Shown: positions 1-6,644, counted from the first letter of the stretch. The stretch is 12,002 nucleotides of DNA from Planctomycetota bacterium (GCA_026692885.1 JAPLNJ010000227.1:1-12002), one strand, 5' to 3'. Notes: generated from the sequence alone by a model not told the origin. Made by a program: numbers and translations.

Positions 1-3000
1 GGAGATGCACCTGCACGTCGGGATACCGCGCGAGGAACGCTGCGATCTCCTGGGGCAGGAACTGCAGGCCGTCGGCCTCGAAGGGATCGACAAACACGGA
101 GTAATTGATCGTGGGCAGCAGATCCGCGAACTGCCCGCCAATCAAGGCCCGGGCGAAGTCGAGCAGCTTGACGTTGTGCCAGCCGAAGCTGATTTCAATC
201 CCCCAATTAAAAGTCTGCCCCCCGTAGTCAATCGTATCGACCACCTGCTGGTAGGTGAGCTCGGGGAGTTGCGGGTTGGGGAAGTTGAGGTCCAAGGTCA
301 GTTCCGGCCCGGCTCGGCCCAGCAGCTCACCGACGCCCAGACGAACCCCGTTATCGGTCAGGCTGAACCCGGCCTCCTTGTCGCCCTGCCCGTTGATAAA
401 ATCGAGCACGGTCAGGTCGTCCCACCCGGCCCCGACTTTGAAGCCGATGTCGTAGTTGCTGCCCCCGATGGGAATGGAAGCCAGGACGACTTCCTTCTCG
501 AGGTGCGGCATCGCGCCATACAGGAAGGACAGGGTATCGGCGACGAAGCCTTCGGGCGGCAGGATCTCCTGCCAGTAGCCGTTATCAGCGTAGTCCACCG
601 TGGATAGGTCCAGCGTGACCGCTTCGCCGCCCATGTAGCGGTAGATGTGTCCGCTGACCCCGCCCGCCTCATGGTCTTGATCCACGAAGACCATGGTGCC
701 GAATTCGATCGCCTGCTCCCCGCTGCCGCTGTAGAAGTCGACTTTCATGTACTCCGCGGGGACATCGTCGTTCTTGCTGGACGTGGCCTGAACCTGGTTA
801 TTGGCCAGAATGGTGGGCGTGTCCGTGGACTGCACGAGCAGATCGCCGCCCCCTACGATGGGCGCCGCACCGGAATCGGCAGCCTGCAGGATGTAGGCGT
901 TGGCCGTGGTGCTGACCATGTTGCTGGCCAACACCACGCTGGCCGCCGCCCCCGCCGCCTTCGAACTCGCCTGGTTGCTGGTCGTGGCCGACACGGTGGC
1001 CGTGTTCAGTCCTGTCACCTCCAGATCGCCCTGGACATCGAGCTGGGAATGCTCGATCTTGGCCAAGACGGAGGCTGCTTGCTCCGTGCCCAGGTTTGTG
1101 CCGAGCAAGGCGTCGATGGTCTTGGAGAAGATATTCTGCGCTTTCCAACCGATGGTGTTGAAGGCCAGGGTGACGCCCACCGCCGTGCCGCCGGAGGTCA
1201 TGGTCGCGGTGTTCTCGGCGACAATCTCGGAATTGTTTTCGGCATGGACCGTGACGCTGCCGCCCGCCGTCACGTCGCTGTTGGTCAGCGTGGCCTGGCT
1301 GCTGCTCAGGACCAGATTGTTCGCGATCAGGCCGTTGGCCGCCAGGGGCGAGGAAGTACTCACGCCCCCGCCTGAGTCGTCCGCCGGGCTTTGGCTGTCG
1401 CCGCTCAAGGTCGCCGACAGCGTCGCGCTCTCCAGCGACTGAACGGCCACGTCGTTACCGGCCTGGAGATGCACCTGGTCCAGGCCCGCTTGCACCAGGC
1501 TGCGCACGTCGTTGGTCACGGCCACACCGCCCACGGCCGCACTCCCGGCGCTGCTGGTGGAGAGCGTCACCTCGGAATCGATTGCCGCCGCGTCGGTCGC
1601 CGTCACGTCCAGCGAGCCGCCCGCCACCAAGTCGACCGTCACCAACGAATCGATCGAGGCCCGGCTTTCCGAACTGACCTTGTTGCTGGCCAGCACGAAG
1701 TTCAGCGACATGCTACCGCCGCTGGAAGTGGCGGTATTGCTGATCGTCGCCTGGATCGAGGATCCCTGGGCCGCCAGGGGGTCGTCGTCAATTGCCCCGG
1801 CGGCGACCCGGACGTCGCCGGCCACAAAAAAGGTGGTGCCGGTCAGACGGGCGCTCACTGCCGCAGGCTGCTCATCGCCAATGCTGGTGCCCAGCAGCGC
1901 ATCAATCGCACCGAACAGGATATTCTGCGATTTCCAACCGATGCTGTTGAACGCCAGGGTGACGCCGACCGCCGTGCCGCTCGATTCCATCACGGCCGTG
2001 TTCTCGGCGGTGATCGTCGCGACGTTATCGGCCAGCACCTGCAGGTCGCCCTCGACCAGCAGGGTGCTGTCGGAGACCAGCGCATGGGCCGCGCTCAACA
2101 CCAGATTGTTCGCAATCAAACCATTAAACGCGAGCGTGGTGCCCCCCGGTTTCCCGGCACCGGGGTCCTCTTCACTCGCCTCGGACTTGGTCTCACCGCT
2201 GAGCGTGGCGGAAATCGAAGCCGACTCCAGCGCCTGCACGACAAAATTTCCTCCCGCATGGAGGTCGACACGATCGGCCTCGGCCGCCACGTCGCTGCGC
2301 ACATCATTGCGTACCGCCAGGCCGCCAACGGCCACGCCGCCGCCGCTGCCGGCCACCATGGTGACCGTGGCCTCGATGCCGGCCGCGTCCTGGGCGGTCA
2401 CCGAGATCTGTCCGCCAGCGTCCAGCGGCGCGAGCGACGCCTGGCCCACAGCGGCTGCCACATAGGCTCTGGCACGCGCACTGACCAGGTTGCTGGCCAG
2501 AACGAGGCTGGCGCCGGCGCTGGCGCCCGTGGAGGTCGCCTCGTTGTCGAGGGTGGCTTCGGCTTTCTCCTCGGTCTGGGCATTGATCGTCAGATCGCCG
2601 CCGGCGATCAGGTGGCTGCCGACCACGGTGGCCTGGACAATCACCGGCTGCTCGTCGCCGATGCTGGTGCCCAACAAGGCATCGACGGCATTGAACAGCA
2701 CGTTCTGGGACTCCCAGCCGATGGTGTTGAAGGCTAGGGCCATGCCTACCGCCGCTCCCGCCGCCTGGGCCACGGCCGAGTTTTCCGCCGTAATGATCGC
2801 GCTGTCGTGCGCATCAATCGTCAGGTCTCCGCCGGCCGTGAGGTTGCTGTTCAGTACGGAGGTGGTGACCTCGGACAGAATCAGGTTGGTGGCGATCAAG
2901 CCCGTCAGGGCGAACGACGCGCCGGGAGCCGCGGTATTGTCTTCCGCGTCCGTGGCCTCCGAAGAAGGCTGGCCGCCGGACAAGGACGCCGTGATCGTGG

Positions 3001-5200
3001 CGGACCCCCGCGCCTGGATCGTCACATCCCCGGCCACCTCGAGATTCGCCTCTTCGACCAGGGCCTGAACCCCGTTGCGGACATCGTTGCGCACCACCAT
3101 ACCGCCCAGCGCTTTGCCGCCGGAACTGGCCCCCGACATGTTGATGCTGGCCGCAATGCCCGCGGTGTCGCTGGCCGAAACCTCCAGGTTCCCGCCGACG
3201 GAGAACGTGACGTCACCCAGGTTGGGCTTCAAGATCGCCTCGGCCTGGGAACTCACGAGATTGCTGGCGAGCACGAAACCGGCGGCTACCGCGGCGGCGG
3301 AGGACACGACCGAAGAATCGATCGCGGCCGTCAGTTGCGGCACCGAGATGGCGGAGATGATCAGATCGCCGTCGATCTCGAGCTGCGTGCCCTCCATCTG
3401 GGCCCGCACGGTGGCGGGTTGTTCCTGGCCGAGGGCGTCCGACCCGATCAGGGCGTCAAGGCCCTGAGACAGAATATTCTGAGCCTCCCAGCCGATGGTG
3501 TTGACGGCGACCACGAATCCGACGGCCAGGTCGTCGGAGGCCACCGCGCCGTTGATCGTGGCCTTGATGGTGGAAGCGTTTTCCGCCAGCACACGCAGGG
3601 CGCCGCCGTCGGTCGTCGTGATCTCGCCACCCGTGACCGTAGCAATCGCATCCCCCAGTACCACGTTGGAAACGATCATGCCATTGACGGCCAGACTGGG
3701 CGTTCCACCGGAGGATTCCATGGACGTCGCCACTCCCGCGATGGTGACCTCGAGCAGGGAACTGCGCTGGGCGGAAATCTCGACGCCCAGCGCCCCGGCT
3801 GCGAGCGTCGCGTCTTGGACCGTGACGGACGCGCCGCCTTCGAGCACATTCAAGCTGATGGCTCCGCCGACGAGTTTGAACTCCGGCAGGTCGTCGCCGC
3901 TGCTGTCGCCACCGGGCGCGTTGGCCGTCAGCGTGAAGGCCTCCGTGGCCAGCAATCGCAGACCGTTCGCTCCGGCGCTAATGTCCGCCCCGTTGACGGT
4001 AACCGCGGCTCCGCCGGTGACATCATTGAAGGCGAACATGCCCGCCGTCCGATAGGCCGTCGTGGTGGCCGCCGAGACATACACGCCGCCCTCCGCGGTG
4101 CTGTTCAGGGTGGCGGCGCCGATGGAAATACGCGCGCGGTCCTCGGTATCGATCTTGGCAATCGAGATTCCCAAAGTCATATCCGCGCTCAGGGACACAT
4201 CGCCGGAGGTGAGGGCGTTGATGCGCACCGACTGGCCGCTGATTTCCGCCCCGCTGCCGATCGTCACTGTCGCCGCCGTGTCGGCCAGGAAAGTCTGGAC
4301 AATGGGCATGTCGATCGAAACATTTCGGGCGGCTTGCGCGTGCAGGTTCACGTCGCCTGTGGTGTGCAGCGTGCCGTTCACGACGATACCGGCCGTGCGA
4401 TCGGCCACGCCGCCAAAGAGACCTACCTCGCCACTGTCGCCATCCACCGCCCAAAACACGAGATCGCCGCTGCCGGAGACGGTCTTGCCGGAACCGAGGG
4501 TGATGGACTCGGTCTTGATCACGACATCGGTCGCACCGAAATCAACATTGGAAGCAAAGCTGAGCGCATTGTGGCCGCCCAGGCCGTCAATGATGAGGGC
4601 GCCGGCGGGAAGGCTGACGGTGGAGTTGACCGAGCCGCTCAGGGTCAATGTGCCGGGCGAGCTTTGAGAAAGGCTGACCGCGTCGTCCCCTGCGGTGAGT
4701 TGGACCACCACCGCCTGGAACGTTTCCAACCGCAAGCGGTCGTCCATCTGGACCAGGCGCAGAAAAACAGCCGGGTCGCCGGTTTCATAGAGGCCGAGAG
4801 CGGTGGTGAACGACCCGGCGACGGAACCAAAGGTCAGGATGTCGAAGGTCTGCCCGACCTGGGGCACAAATCCGTTGACGAACTCGACATCAAGGGTGCC
4901 CGCGAGCTGGGCGAGACCGCTCACGTTGATTCGATCGTACCCGTTCTCGTCGTTGCCGCCCTGGGAATGACCCGCCAACGGGCCGCCGATTTCGATCAGC
5001 GTTCGGTCATTAGGCCCCAGAGACAAATCGGGGTGGTCGAGAATCTCCGTGGTCAGCATCACCCGCGGCTCCAGTGACTCCAGCGTCAGTTTTCGAGAAC
5101 GCCGACGTCGTGCCTGGAGGCCCCGATCATCCGCGCGTCGTCGCGCTGCGCGATCCAGCAACACATCCGACCACGTACGCCCCACTGAATGATGAGTCAT
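1..5200 (-). CDS. Giant LEPR-XLL repeat surface protein (3' end outside window)
   Basis: The frame starts at ATG 5200 and stays open for 1733 codons to the left edge, so the C-terminus is missing. The start is supported by AAGGA eight bases upstream. Residues 17-37 are Arg-rich, followed by LESLEPRVMLT (40-50), the LEPR-XLL motif known from very large planctomycete proteins. Residues about 86-150 form a beta-rich module (GYDRINVSG ... GFVPQVGQTFDIL). Residues about 502-1465 hold three complete and one partial repeat of about 260 residues. After that comes a segment with HIYRYMGGEAVTLDLSTVDY and then unassigned sequence including YQQVVDTIDYGGQTFNWGIE. Composition is rich in Ala, Ser, Thr, Val and Gly, and I saw no cysteine in my translation, which fits an extracellular beta-solenoid. 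No catalytic motif is evident. The role is inferred to be an adhesin, matrix or cell-surface structure; the exact function is unknown. Confidence 0.9.
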   Translation of the reverse strand, partial: MTHHSVGRTWSDVLLDRAARRRADDRGLQARRRRSRKLTLESLEPRVMLTTEILDHPDLSLGPNDRTLIEIGGPLAGHSQGGNDENGYDRINVSGLAQLAGTLDVEFVNGFVPQVGQTFDILTFGSVAGSFTTALGLYETGDPAVFLRLVQMDDRLRLETFQAVVVQLTAGDDAVSLSQSSPGTLTLSGSVNSTVSLPAGALIIDGLGGHNALSFASNVDFGATDVVIKTESITLGSGKTVSGSGDLVFWAVDGDSGEVGLFGGVADRTAGIVVNGTLHTTGDVNLHAQAARNVSIDMPIVQTFLADTAATVTIGSGAEISGQSVRINALTSGDVSLSADMTLGISIAKIDTEDRARISIGAATLNSTAEGGVYVSAATTTAYRTAGMFAFNDVTGGAAVTVNGADISAGANGLRLLATEAFTLTANAPGGDSSGDDLPEFKLVGGAISLNVLEGGASVTVQDATLAAGALGVEISAQRSSLLEVTIAGVATSMESSGGTPSLAVNGMIVSNVVLGDAIATVTGGEITTTDGGALRVLAENASTIKATINGAVASDDLAVGFVVAVNTIGWEAQNILSQGLDALIGSDALGQEQPATVRAQMEGTQLEIDGDLIISAISVPQLTAAIDSSVVSSAAAVAAGFVLASNLVSSQAEAILKPNLGDVTFSVGGNLEVSASDTAGIAASINMSGASSGGKALGGMVVRNDVRNGVQALVEEANLEVAGDVTIQARGSATITASLSGGQPSSEATDAEDNTAAPGASFALTGLIATNLILSEVTTSVLNSNLTAGGDLTIDAHDSAIITAENSAVAQAAGAAVGMALAFNTIGWESQNVLFNAVDALLGTSIGDEQPVIVQATVVGSHLIAGGDLTINAQTEEKAEATLDNEATSTGASAGASLVLASNLVSARARAYVAAAVGQASLAPLDAGGQISVTAQDAAGIEATVTMVAGSGGGVAVGGLAVRNDVRSDVAAEADRVDLHAGGNFVVQALESASISATLSGETKSEASEEDPGAGKPGGTTLAFNGLIANNLVLSAAHALVSDSTLLVEGDLQVLADNVATITAENTAVMESSGTAVGVTLAFNSIGWKSQNILFGAIDALLGTSIGDEQPAAVSARLTGTTFFVAGDVRVAAGAIDDDPLAAQGSSIQATISNTATSSGGSMSLNFVLASNKVSSESRASIDSLVTVDLVAGGSLDVTATDAAAIDSEVTLSTSSAGSAAVGGVAVTNDVRSLVQAGLDQVHLQAGNDVAVQSLESATLSATLSGDSQSPADDSGGGVSTSSPLAANGLIANNLVLSSSQATLTNSDVTAGGSVTVHAENNSEIVAENTATMTSGGTAVGVTLAFNTIGWKAQNIFSKTIDALLGTNLGTEQAASVLAKIEHSQLDVQGDLEVTGLNTATVSATTSNQASSKAAGAAASVVLASNMVSTTANAYILQAADSGAAPIVGGGDLLVQSTDTPTILANNQVQATSSKNDDVPAEYMKVDFYSGSGEQAIEFGTMVFVDQDHEAGGVSGHIYRYMGGEAVTLDLSTVDYADNGYWQEILPPEGFVADTLSFLYGAMPHLEKEVVLASIPIGGSNYDIGFKVGAGWDDLTVLDFINGQGDKEAGFSLTDNGVRLGVGELLGRAGPELTLDLNFPNPQLPELTYQQVVDTIDYGGQTFNWGIEISFGWHNVKLLDFARALIGGQFADLLPTINYSVFVDPFEADGLQFLPQEIAAFLARYPDVQVHL
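560..775 (-). other. YRYxG / DLSxxDYxDxxxW segment after the repeat array
   Basis: The sequence reads AIEFGTMVFVDQDHEAG, then GHIYRYMGGEAVTLDLSTVDYADNGYW split across adjacent residues (approximate positions). I recall similar short segments, a Tyr-Xaa-Tyr-Xaa-Gly strand followed by DLSxxDYxDxxxW, in other giant bacterial repeat proteins. It probably marks the boundary between repeat array and downstream region. Its function is unknown. Confidence 0.4.
776..1348 (-). repeat. Partial protein repeat, unit 4
   Basis: The unit starts PLAANGLIANNLVLSSS and keeps LAFNTIGWKAQNIFSKTIDA, LLGTNLGTEQ and VVLASNMVSTTANAYILQA. It then departs from the pattern after GGDLLVQSTDTPTILANNQV: the expected AVGGxAVxNDVRS block is absent. 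The sequence moves into a new segment beginning KNDDVPAEYMKVDFYSGSGE. The end coordinate is approximate. Confidence 0.75.
1349..2137 (-). repeat. 263-residue protein repeat, unit 3
   Basis: This unit begins TLAFNGLIANNLVLSAA. It contains LAFNSIGWKSQNILFGAIDA, LLGTSIGDEQP, FVLASNKVSSESRASID and VGGVAVTNDVRSLVQAG. It is nine bases longer than units 1 and 2. The extra residues appear to lie in the segment after GDEQP (around GAIDDDPLAAQGSS). Confidence 0.85.
2138..2917 (-). repeat. 260-residue protein repeat, unit 2
   Basis: This unit begins SFALTGLIATNLILSEV. It carries LAFNTIGWESQNVLFNAVDA, then LLGTSIGDEQP, LVLASNLVSARARAYVA and VGGLAVRNDVRSDVAAEA. It is exactly 780 bases from the start of unit 1, with the same block order. 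Confidence 0.85.
2918..3697 (-). repeat. 260-residue protein repeat, unit 1
   Basis: This is the first of four tandem units in the left giant protein. It begins SLAVNGMIVSNVVLGDA, contains AVNTIGWEAQNILSQGLDAL, then FVLASNLVSSQAEA, and ends with the GGMVVRNDVRNGVQAL block followed by ATITASLSG. It is the most diverged of the full units. Alternating polar and aliphatic residues suggest a beta-solenoid. Confidence 0.8.
4775..4945 (-). other. Beta-rich module shared with the right giant protein
   Basis: Residues about 86-142 read GYDRINVSGLAQLAGTLDV, then GFVPQVGQTFDIL and GSVAGSFTTALGL. The right giant protein has the same pattern near 11462-11657 (GGYDQLVVDGTVNLGGT, GFVMPVGAAFRVI, NQFNDLPEE). 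This module type often follows autotransporter-associated beta-strand repeats in large planctomycete proteins. Here it is N-terminal, next to the LEPR-XLL motif. Confidence 0.6.
5054..5074 (-). other. LEPR-XLL motif of the left giant protein
   Basis: These codons read LEPRVML (residues 43-49), preceded by KLTLES and an Arg-rich stretch. The motif is known near the N-terminus of giant planctomycete and some proteobacterial proteins. Its mechanism is not established to my knowledge; a role in export or surface processing is inferred from position and company. M replaces the first L of the XLL part. Confidence 0.85.
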
Positions 5201-5397
5201 AAGGGAATTCCTTGAGGTAAGCGAAGAGCATGTCTCTTCGCAGAGAATCCTGCAGTTTCAATAGCCCACAGCCACATCAACGGGCGAGCCCAAAGAGTCG
5301 CAAAAAAGGCGGGAAGACAAAGCAGCCGCAATTCCGCAAACGGGATTATCCCGACTTCTCGCCGTCCTGCGCCACGGCCGTGTCAGCCGCGCAGATC
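5201..5397. other. Leader of the left giant gene, no further element seen
   Basis: Apart from the ribosome binding site I see nothing convincing here. A short plus-strand frame runs through it (5230-5517). It has no ribosome binding site and ends inside the repeat element, so I do not call it a gene. No clear promoter hexamers were found. Confidence 0.4.
5209..5213 (-). promoter_or_regulatory. Ribosome binding site of the left giant gene
   Basis: Read on the minus strand, AAGGA lies eight bases before the ATG at 5200. It decides the start, because this ATG leads directly into the Arg-rich stretch and the LEPR-XLL motif. Confidence 0.65.
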
Positions 5398-5448
5398 AAC
5401 TGTCTGACTTCGTTGTGGCGACCCCATCCAGCTCGTATGGATGGTGAT
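5398..5448 (+). repeat. Partial copy of the left arm of the 5518-5737 element
   Basis: This stretch parallels 5519-5570: an ACTGT..T.A..TTCG run, then CGACCCC, a 7-bp hairpin and GGTGA. The hairpin is CCATCCA (5424-5430), loop GCTCGTA, TGGATGG (5438-5444). The offset to the second copy is 122 bases. The stem keeps pairing in both copies although the fourth base pair differs (A:T here, G:C there). Confidence 0.5.
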
Positions 5449-5545
5449 GGAAAAAGGAATGTGCAGGGAAGGAAAAGGAAAGGGTTTTGGTGCATGCGTT
5501 TTCTAGCAGCCGTGTAGTTCGACTGTGTTAGTTTCGAAAACGACC

Positions 5546-5566
5546 CCGTCCAACTCGTCTGGACGG
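5546..5566 (+). repeat. Short hairpin, second copy of the CTCGT-loop hairpin
   Basis: CCGTCCA (5546-5552), loop ACTCGTC, TGGACGG (5560-5566). It corresponds to the hairpin at 5424-5444, with the CTCGT loop core unchanged and a compensating change in one stem pair. Confidence 0.6.
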
Positions 5567-5612
5567 TGAGAGAAGTCTTGTAAGCGAGATCGCGATCGAC
5601 GTTCACCGCCTT

Positions 5613-5661
5613 CCTCCCTTCCCCAGCCTGCCGCCTCCGGCGGCAGACTGGGGAAGGGAGG
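5613..5661. repeat. Central 23-bp hairpin of the 220-bp element
   Basis: Arms 5613-5635 and 5639-5661 pair with a single C-A mismatch around the loop TCC. The outer part is a pyrimidine run (CCTCCCTTCCCC) and the inner part is CTGCCGCC/GGCGGCAG. No T-run follows on either strand, so it is not a typical intrinsic terminator. Confidence 0.8.
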
Positions 5662-5737
5662 GGTATTGCTGCGTTCGCGATCTCGCTCTCCTTCACCGGC
5701 CGCGCAAGGCGGCAGGGGTCGAAGTTAGACAGTCGAA

Positions 5738-6017
5738 GTACCTGCTTCCGAGTCTATCAGATTTATTGCAGAGTACGCCCCGAGGCCGCCAGTGTAAAAG
5801 CCGCAAAATATTGCGGGTTTGCGAAAGAAACCGGATCTGTCCAGGCGGCGCAGTATTCGATGTCAACCTCCGGTTGACACTTATTGCGTAATCGGTTGGC
5901 GCTAATCGGAGCGCAGCAGAGTACGGAAGACGCGGAGAATGTGTCCGGAACCTGTTCTTGAATTCCGTGGTCCGTGGGAGAGGAGACTTATGGTTTTCCG
6001 GGTCGCGGCAGCGGCTG
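5738..6017. other. Intergenic stretch with short palindromes only
   Basis: No gene is visible here. Two small symmetric sites stand out: CCGCAA-AATA-TTGCGG (5801-5816) and TGTCAACC-TCC-GGTTGACA (5861-5879). The right half of the latter contains TTGACA, but no matching -10 hexamer lies at 16-18 bases, so a promoter is not supported. Confidence 0.5.
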
Positions 6018-6113
6018 GGGTCTGTCGTTCAAATTTCCTTTTTCGCGGCGACAATGCTCCCCGTACTAACAAGACGTCTCCGCCGCGAAAAATGAAATTT
6101 GAAGGACAGACCC
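6018..6113. repeat. Inverted repeat with 33-bp arms
   Basis: Arms 6018-6050 and 6081-6113 match at 31 of 33 positions and enclose a 30-base loop. The stem contains the AT-rich core TTCAAATTTC and ends in TTTTTCGCGGCG next to the loop, unlike the GC-rich hairpins nearby. No coding sequence lies inside. It could be a palindromic repeat element or form a structured RNA. Confidence 0.75.
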
Positions 6114-6160
6114 TCGTCTCGGTAAAGACGGCGATTAGCCTCGAGTTGGGGGCGCGATGC

Positions 6161-6224
6161 GTGAGCGGCAGGGCGCTAGCCGCCGGTTCCGAACGCCACC
6201 GGCGGCTAGCGCCTTGCCGCTCAC
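6161..6224. repeat. Palindromic repeat with 27-bp arms
   Basis: Arms 6161-6187 and 6198-6224 pair with one G-T difference around a 10-base loop (TCCGAACGCC). The arm begins GTGAGCGGCA and contains GCGCTAGCCGCCGGT. It lies 41 bases beyond the EF-hand gene stop on that gene's downstream side, so it might act as a transcript end, although no T-run follows. An inverted 40-base partial copy sits at 7224-7263. Confidence 0.75.
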
Positions 6225-6265
6225 AAGCCGAGCCAACCCCAACTTGGCAGCACCCTAGCCGGGGC

Positions 6266-6580
6266 CTACTTCTTACCTTTCTTCGGCGTCTTCTTCGCGG
6301 ACGCAGCCTTGTATTCGTCCAAGGTCAGGTGTCCATCGCGGTTCGTGTCCAATTTCTGGAACGTCTTCATCGCCTTCGCCTTCGCTTCGCCCTCCTTCAA
6401 TCCGATGTATTCGTCCGGCGTGACCTTGCCGTCATCATTCTTGTCCAACTTCTTAAAATTCGCTTCCGCCGTCGGCCTCCCCTTGCCCTTGCCGTTGGCC
6501 TGTGCGGCCAGCAGGGCACTCCCCAGGAAACAGGCGAACGCAAACGCAAATACTAACACCCACACGCACTTCTTGGTCAT
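6266..6580 (-). CDS. Small exported EF-hand calcium-binding protein
   Basis: The product has 104 residues. The start at ATG 6580 is chosen because GAGGAG lies eight bases upstream and a signal peptide begins immediately (MTKKC, then a hydrophobic stretch at residues 6-25, likely cleaved after AQA 28). The frame extends upstream to an ATG at 6655, but that would put 25 polar residues before the signal. Two EF-hand loops are complete: DKNDDGKVTPDE (46-57), with ligands D46, N48, D50, T54 and E57, and DTNRDGHLTLDE (78-89), with D78, N80, D82, T86 and E89. The C-terminus is Lys-rich (KKTPKKGKK). Small secreted EF-hand proteins of this kind are common in planctomycetes. Calcium binding is well supported; the biological partner is unknown. 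It stands alone between repeat elements and points away from the right giant gene. Confidence 0.9.
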   Translation of the reverse strand: MTKKCVWVLVFAFAFACFLGSALLAAQANGKGKGRPTAEANFKKLDKNDDGKVTPDEYIGLKEGEAKAKAMKTFQKLDTNRDGHLTLDEYKAASAKKTPKKGKK

Positions 6581-6587
6581 ATCCCGA

Positions 6588-6593
6588 ACTCCT
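6588..6593 (-). promoter_or_regulatory. Ribosome binding site of the EF-hand gene
   Basis: On the minus strand, CGAGGAGTTCGGGAT precedes the ATG at 6580, giving a strong GAGGAG core at eight-base spacing. It decides in favour of the shorter start. Confidence 0.65.
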
Positions 6594-6623
6594 CGGTGAA
6601 TGGAATGCGCGAACTGCACCGCT

Positions 6624-6644
6624 ACCACGCGCCGTTCGCGTGGT
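6624..6644. promoter_or_regulatory. Palindrome upstream of the EF-hand gene
   Basis: ACCACGCG (6624-6631), loop CCGTT, CGCGTGGT (6637-6644) forms a perfect 8-bp inverted repeat about 45 bases upstream of the EF-hand start. It could be an operator or a leader hairpin. No regulator is known. Confidence 0.3.

Larger units (their letters stand above)
5518..5737. repeat. 220-bp nested palindromic element with terminal inverted repeats (MITE-like)
   Basis: Left end TTCGACTGTGTTAGTTTCGA (5518-5537) matches, inverted, the right end at 5715-5737, which reads TTCGACTGTCTAACTTCGA on the other strand. Both ends then run into CGACCCC, a short hairpin and GGTGA. Further in lies a second inverted pair, AGCGAGATCGCGA (5583-5595) and its complement (5675-5687). 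The centre is a 23-bp-arm hairpin (5613-5635 / 5639-5661, one mismatch, loop TCC). The layout resembles a non-autonomous miniature transposable element or a complex REP element. No transposase is encoded, and a target-site duplication is not clear. Confidence 0.6.

Noticed and set aside
2807..5077. Very long plus-strand open frame (756 codons), with others at 5-607, 647-1375 and 1391-2737
   Set aside because: All lie in exact codon register opposite the left giant gene. They stay open because that gene avoids TTA, CTA and TCA codons over long stretches. Their translations are Arg/His/Gly-rich and lack domain patterns, while the minus strand gives regular repeats.
5230..5517. 95-codon plus-strand frame upstream of the left gene
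   Set aside because: It has no ribosome binding site and basic, low-information sequence, and its 3' half is repeat DNA.
5613..5661. Intrinsic terminator
   Set aside because: The stem is strong, but no T-run follows on either strand and no gene ends near it.
5346..5696. 116-codon minus-strand frame
   Set aside because: It runs through the 220-bp palindrome, and its sequence is explained by that repeat.
5939..6556. 205-codon plus-strand frame opposite the EF-hand gene
   Set aside because: It is antisense to the well supported EF-hand gene, and its first half is translated from two hairpin repeats.
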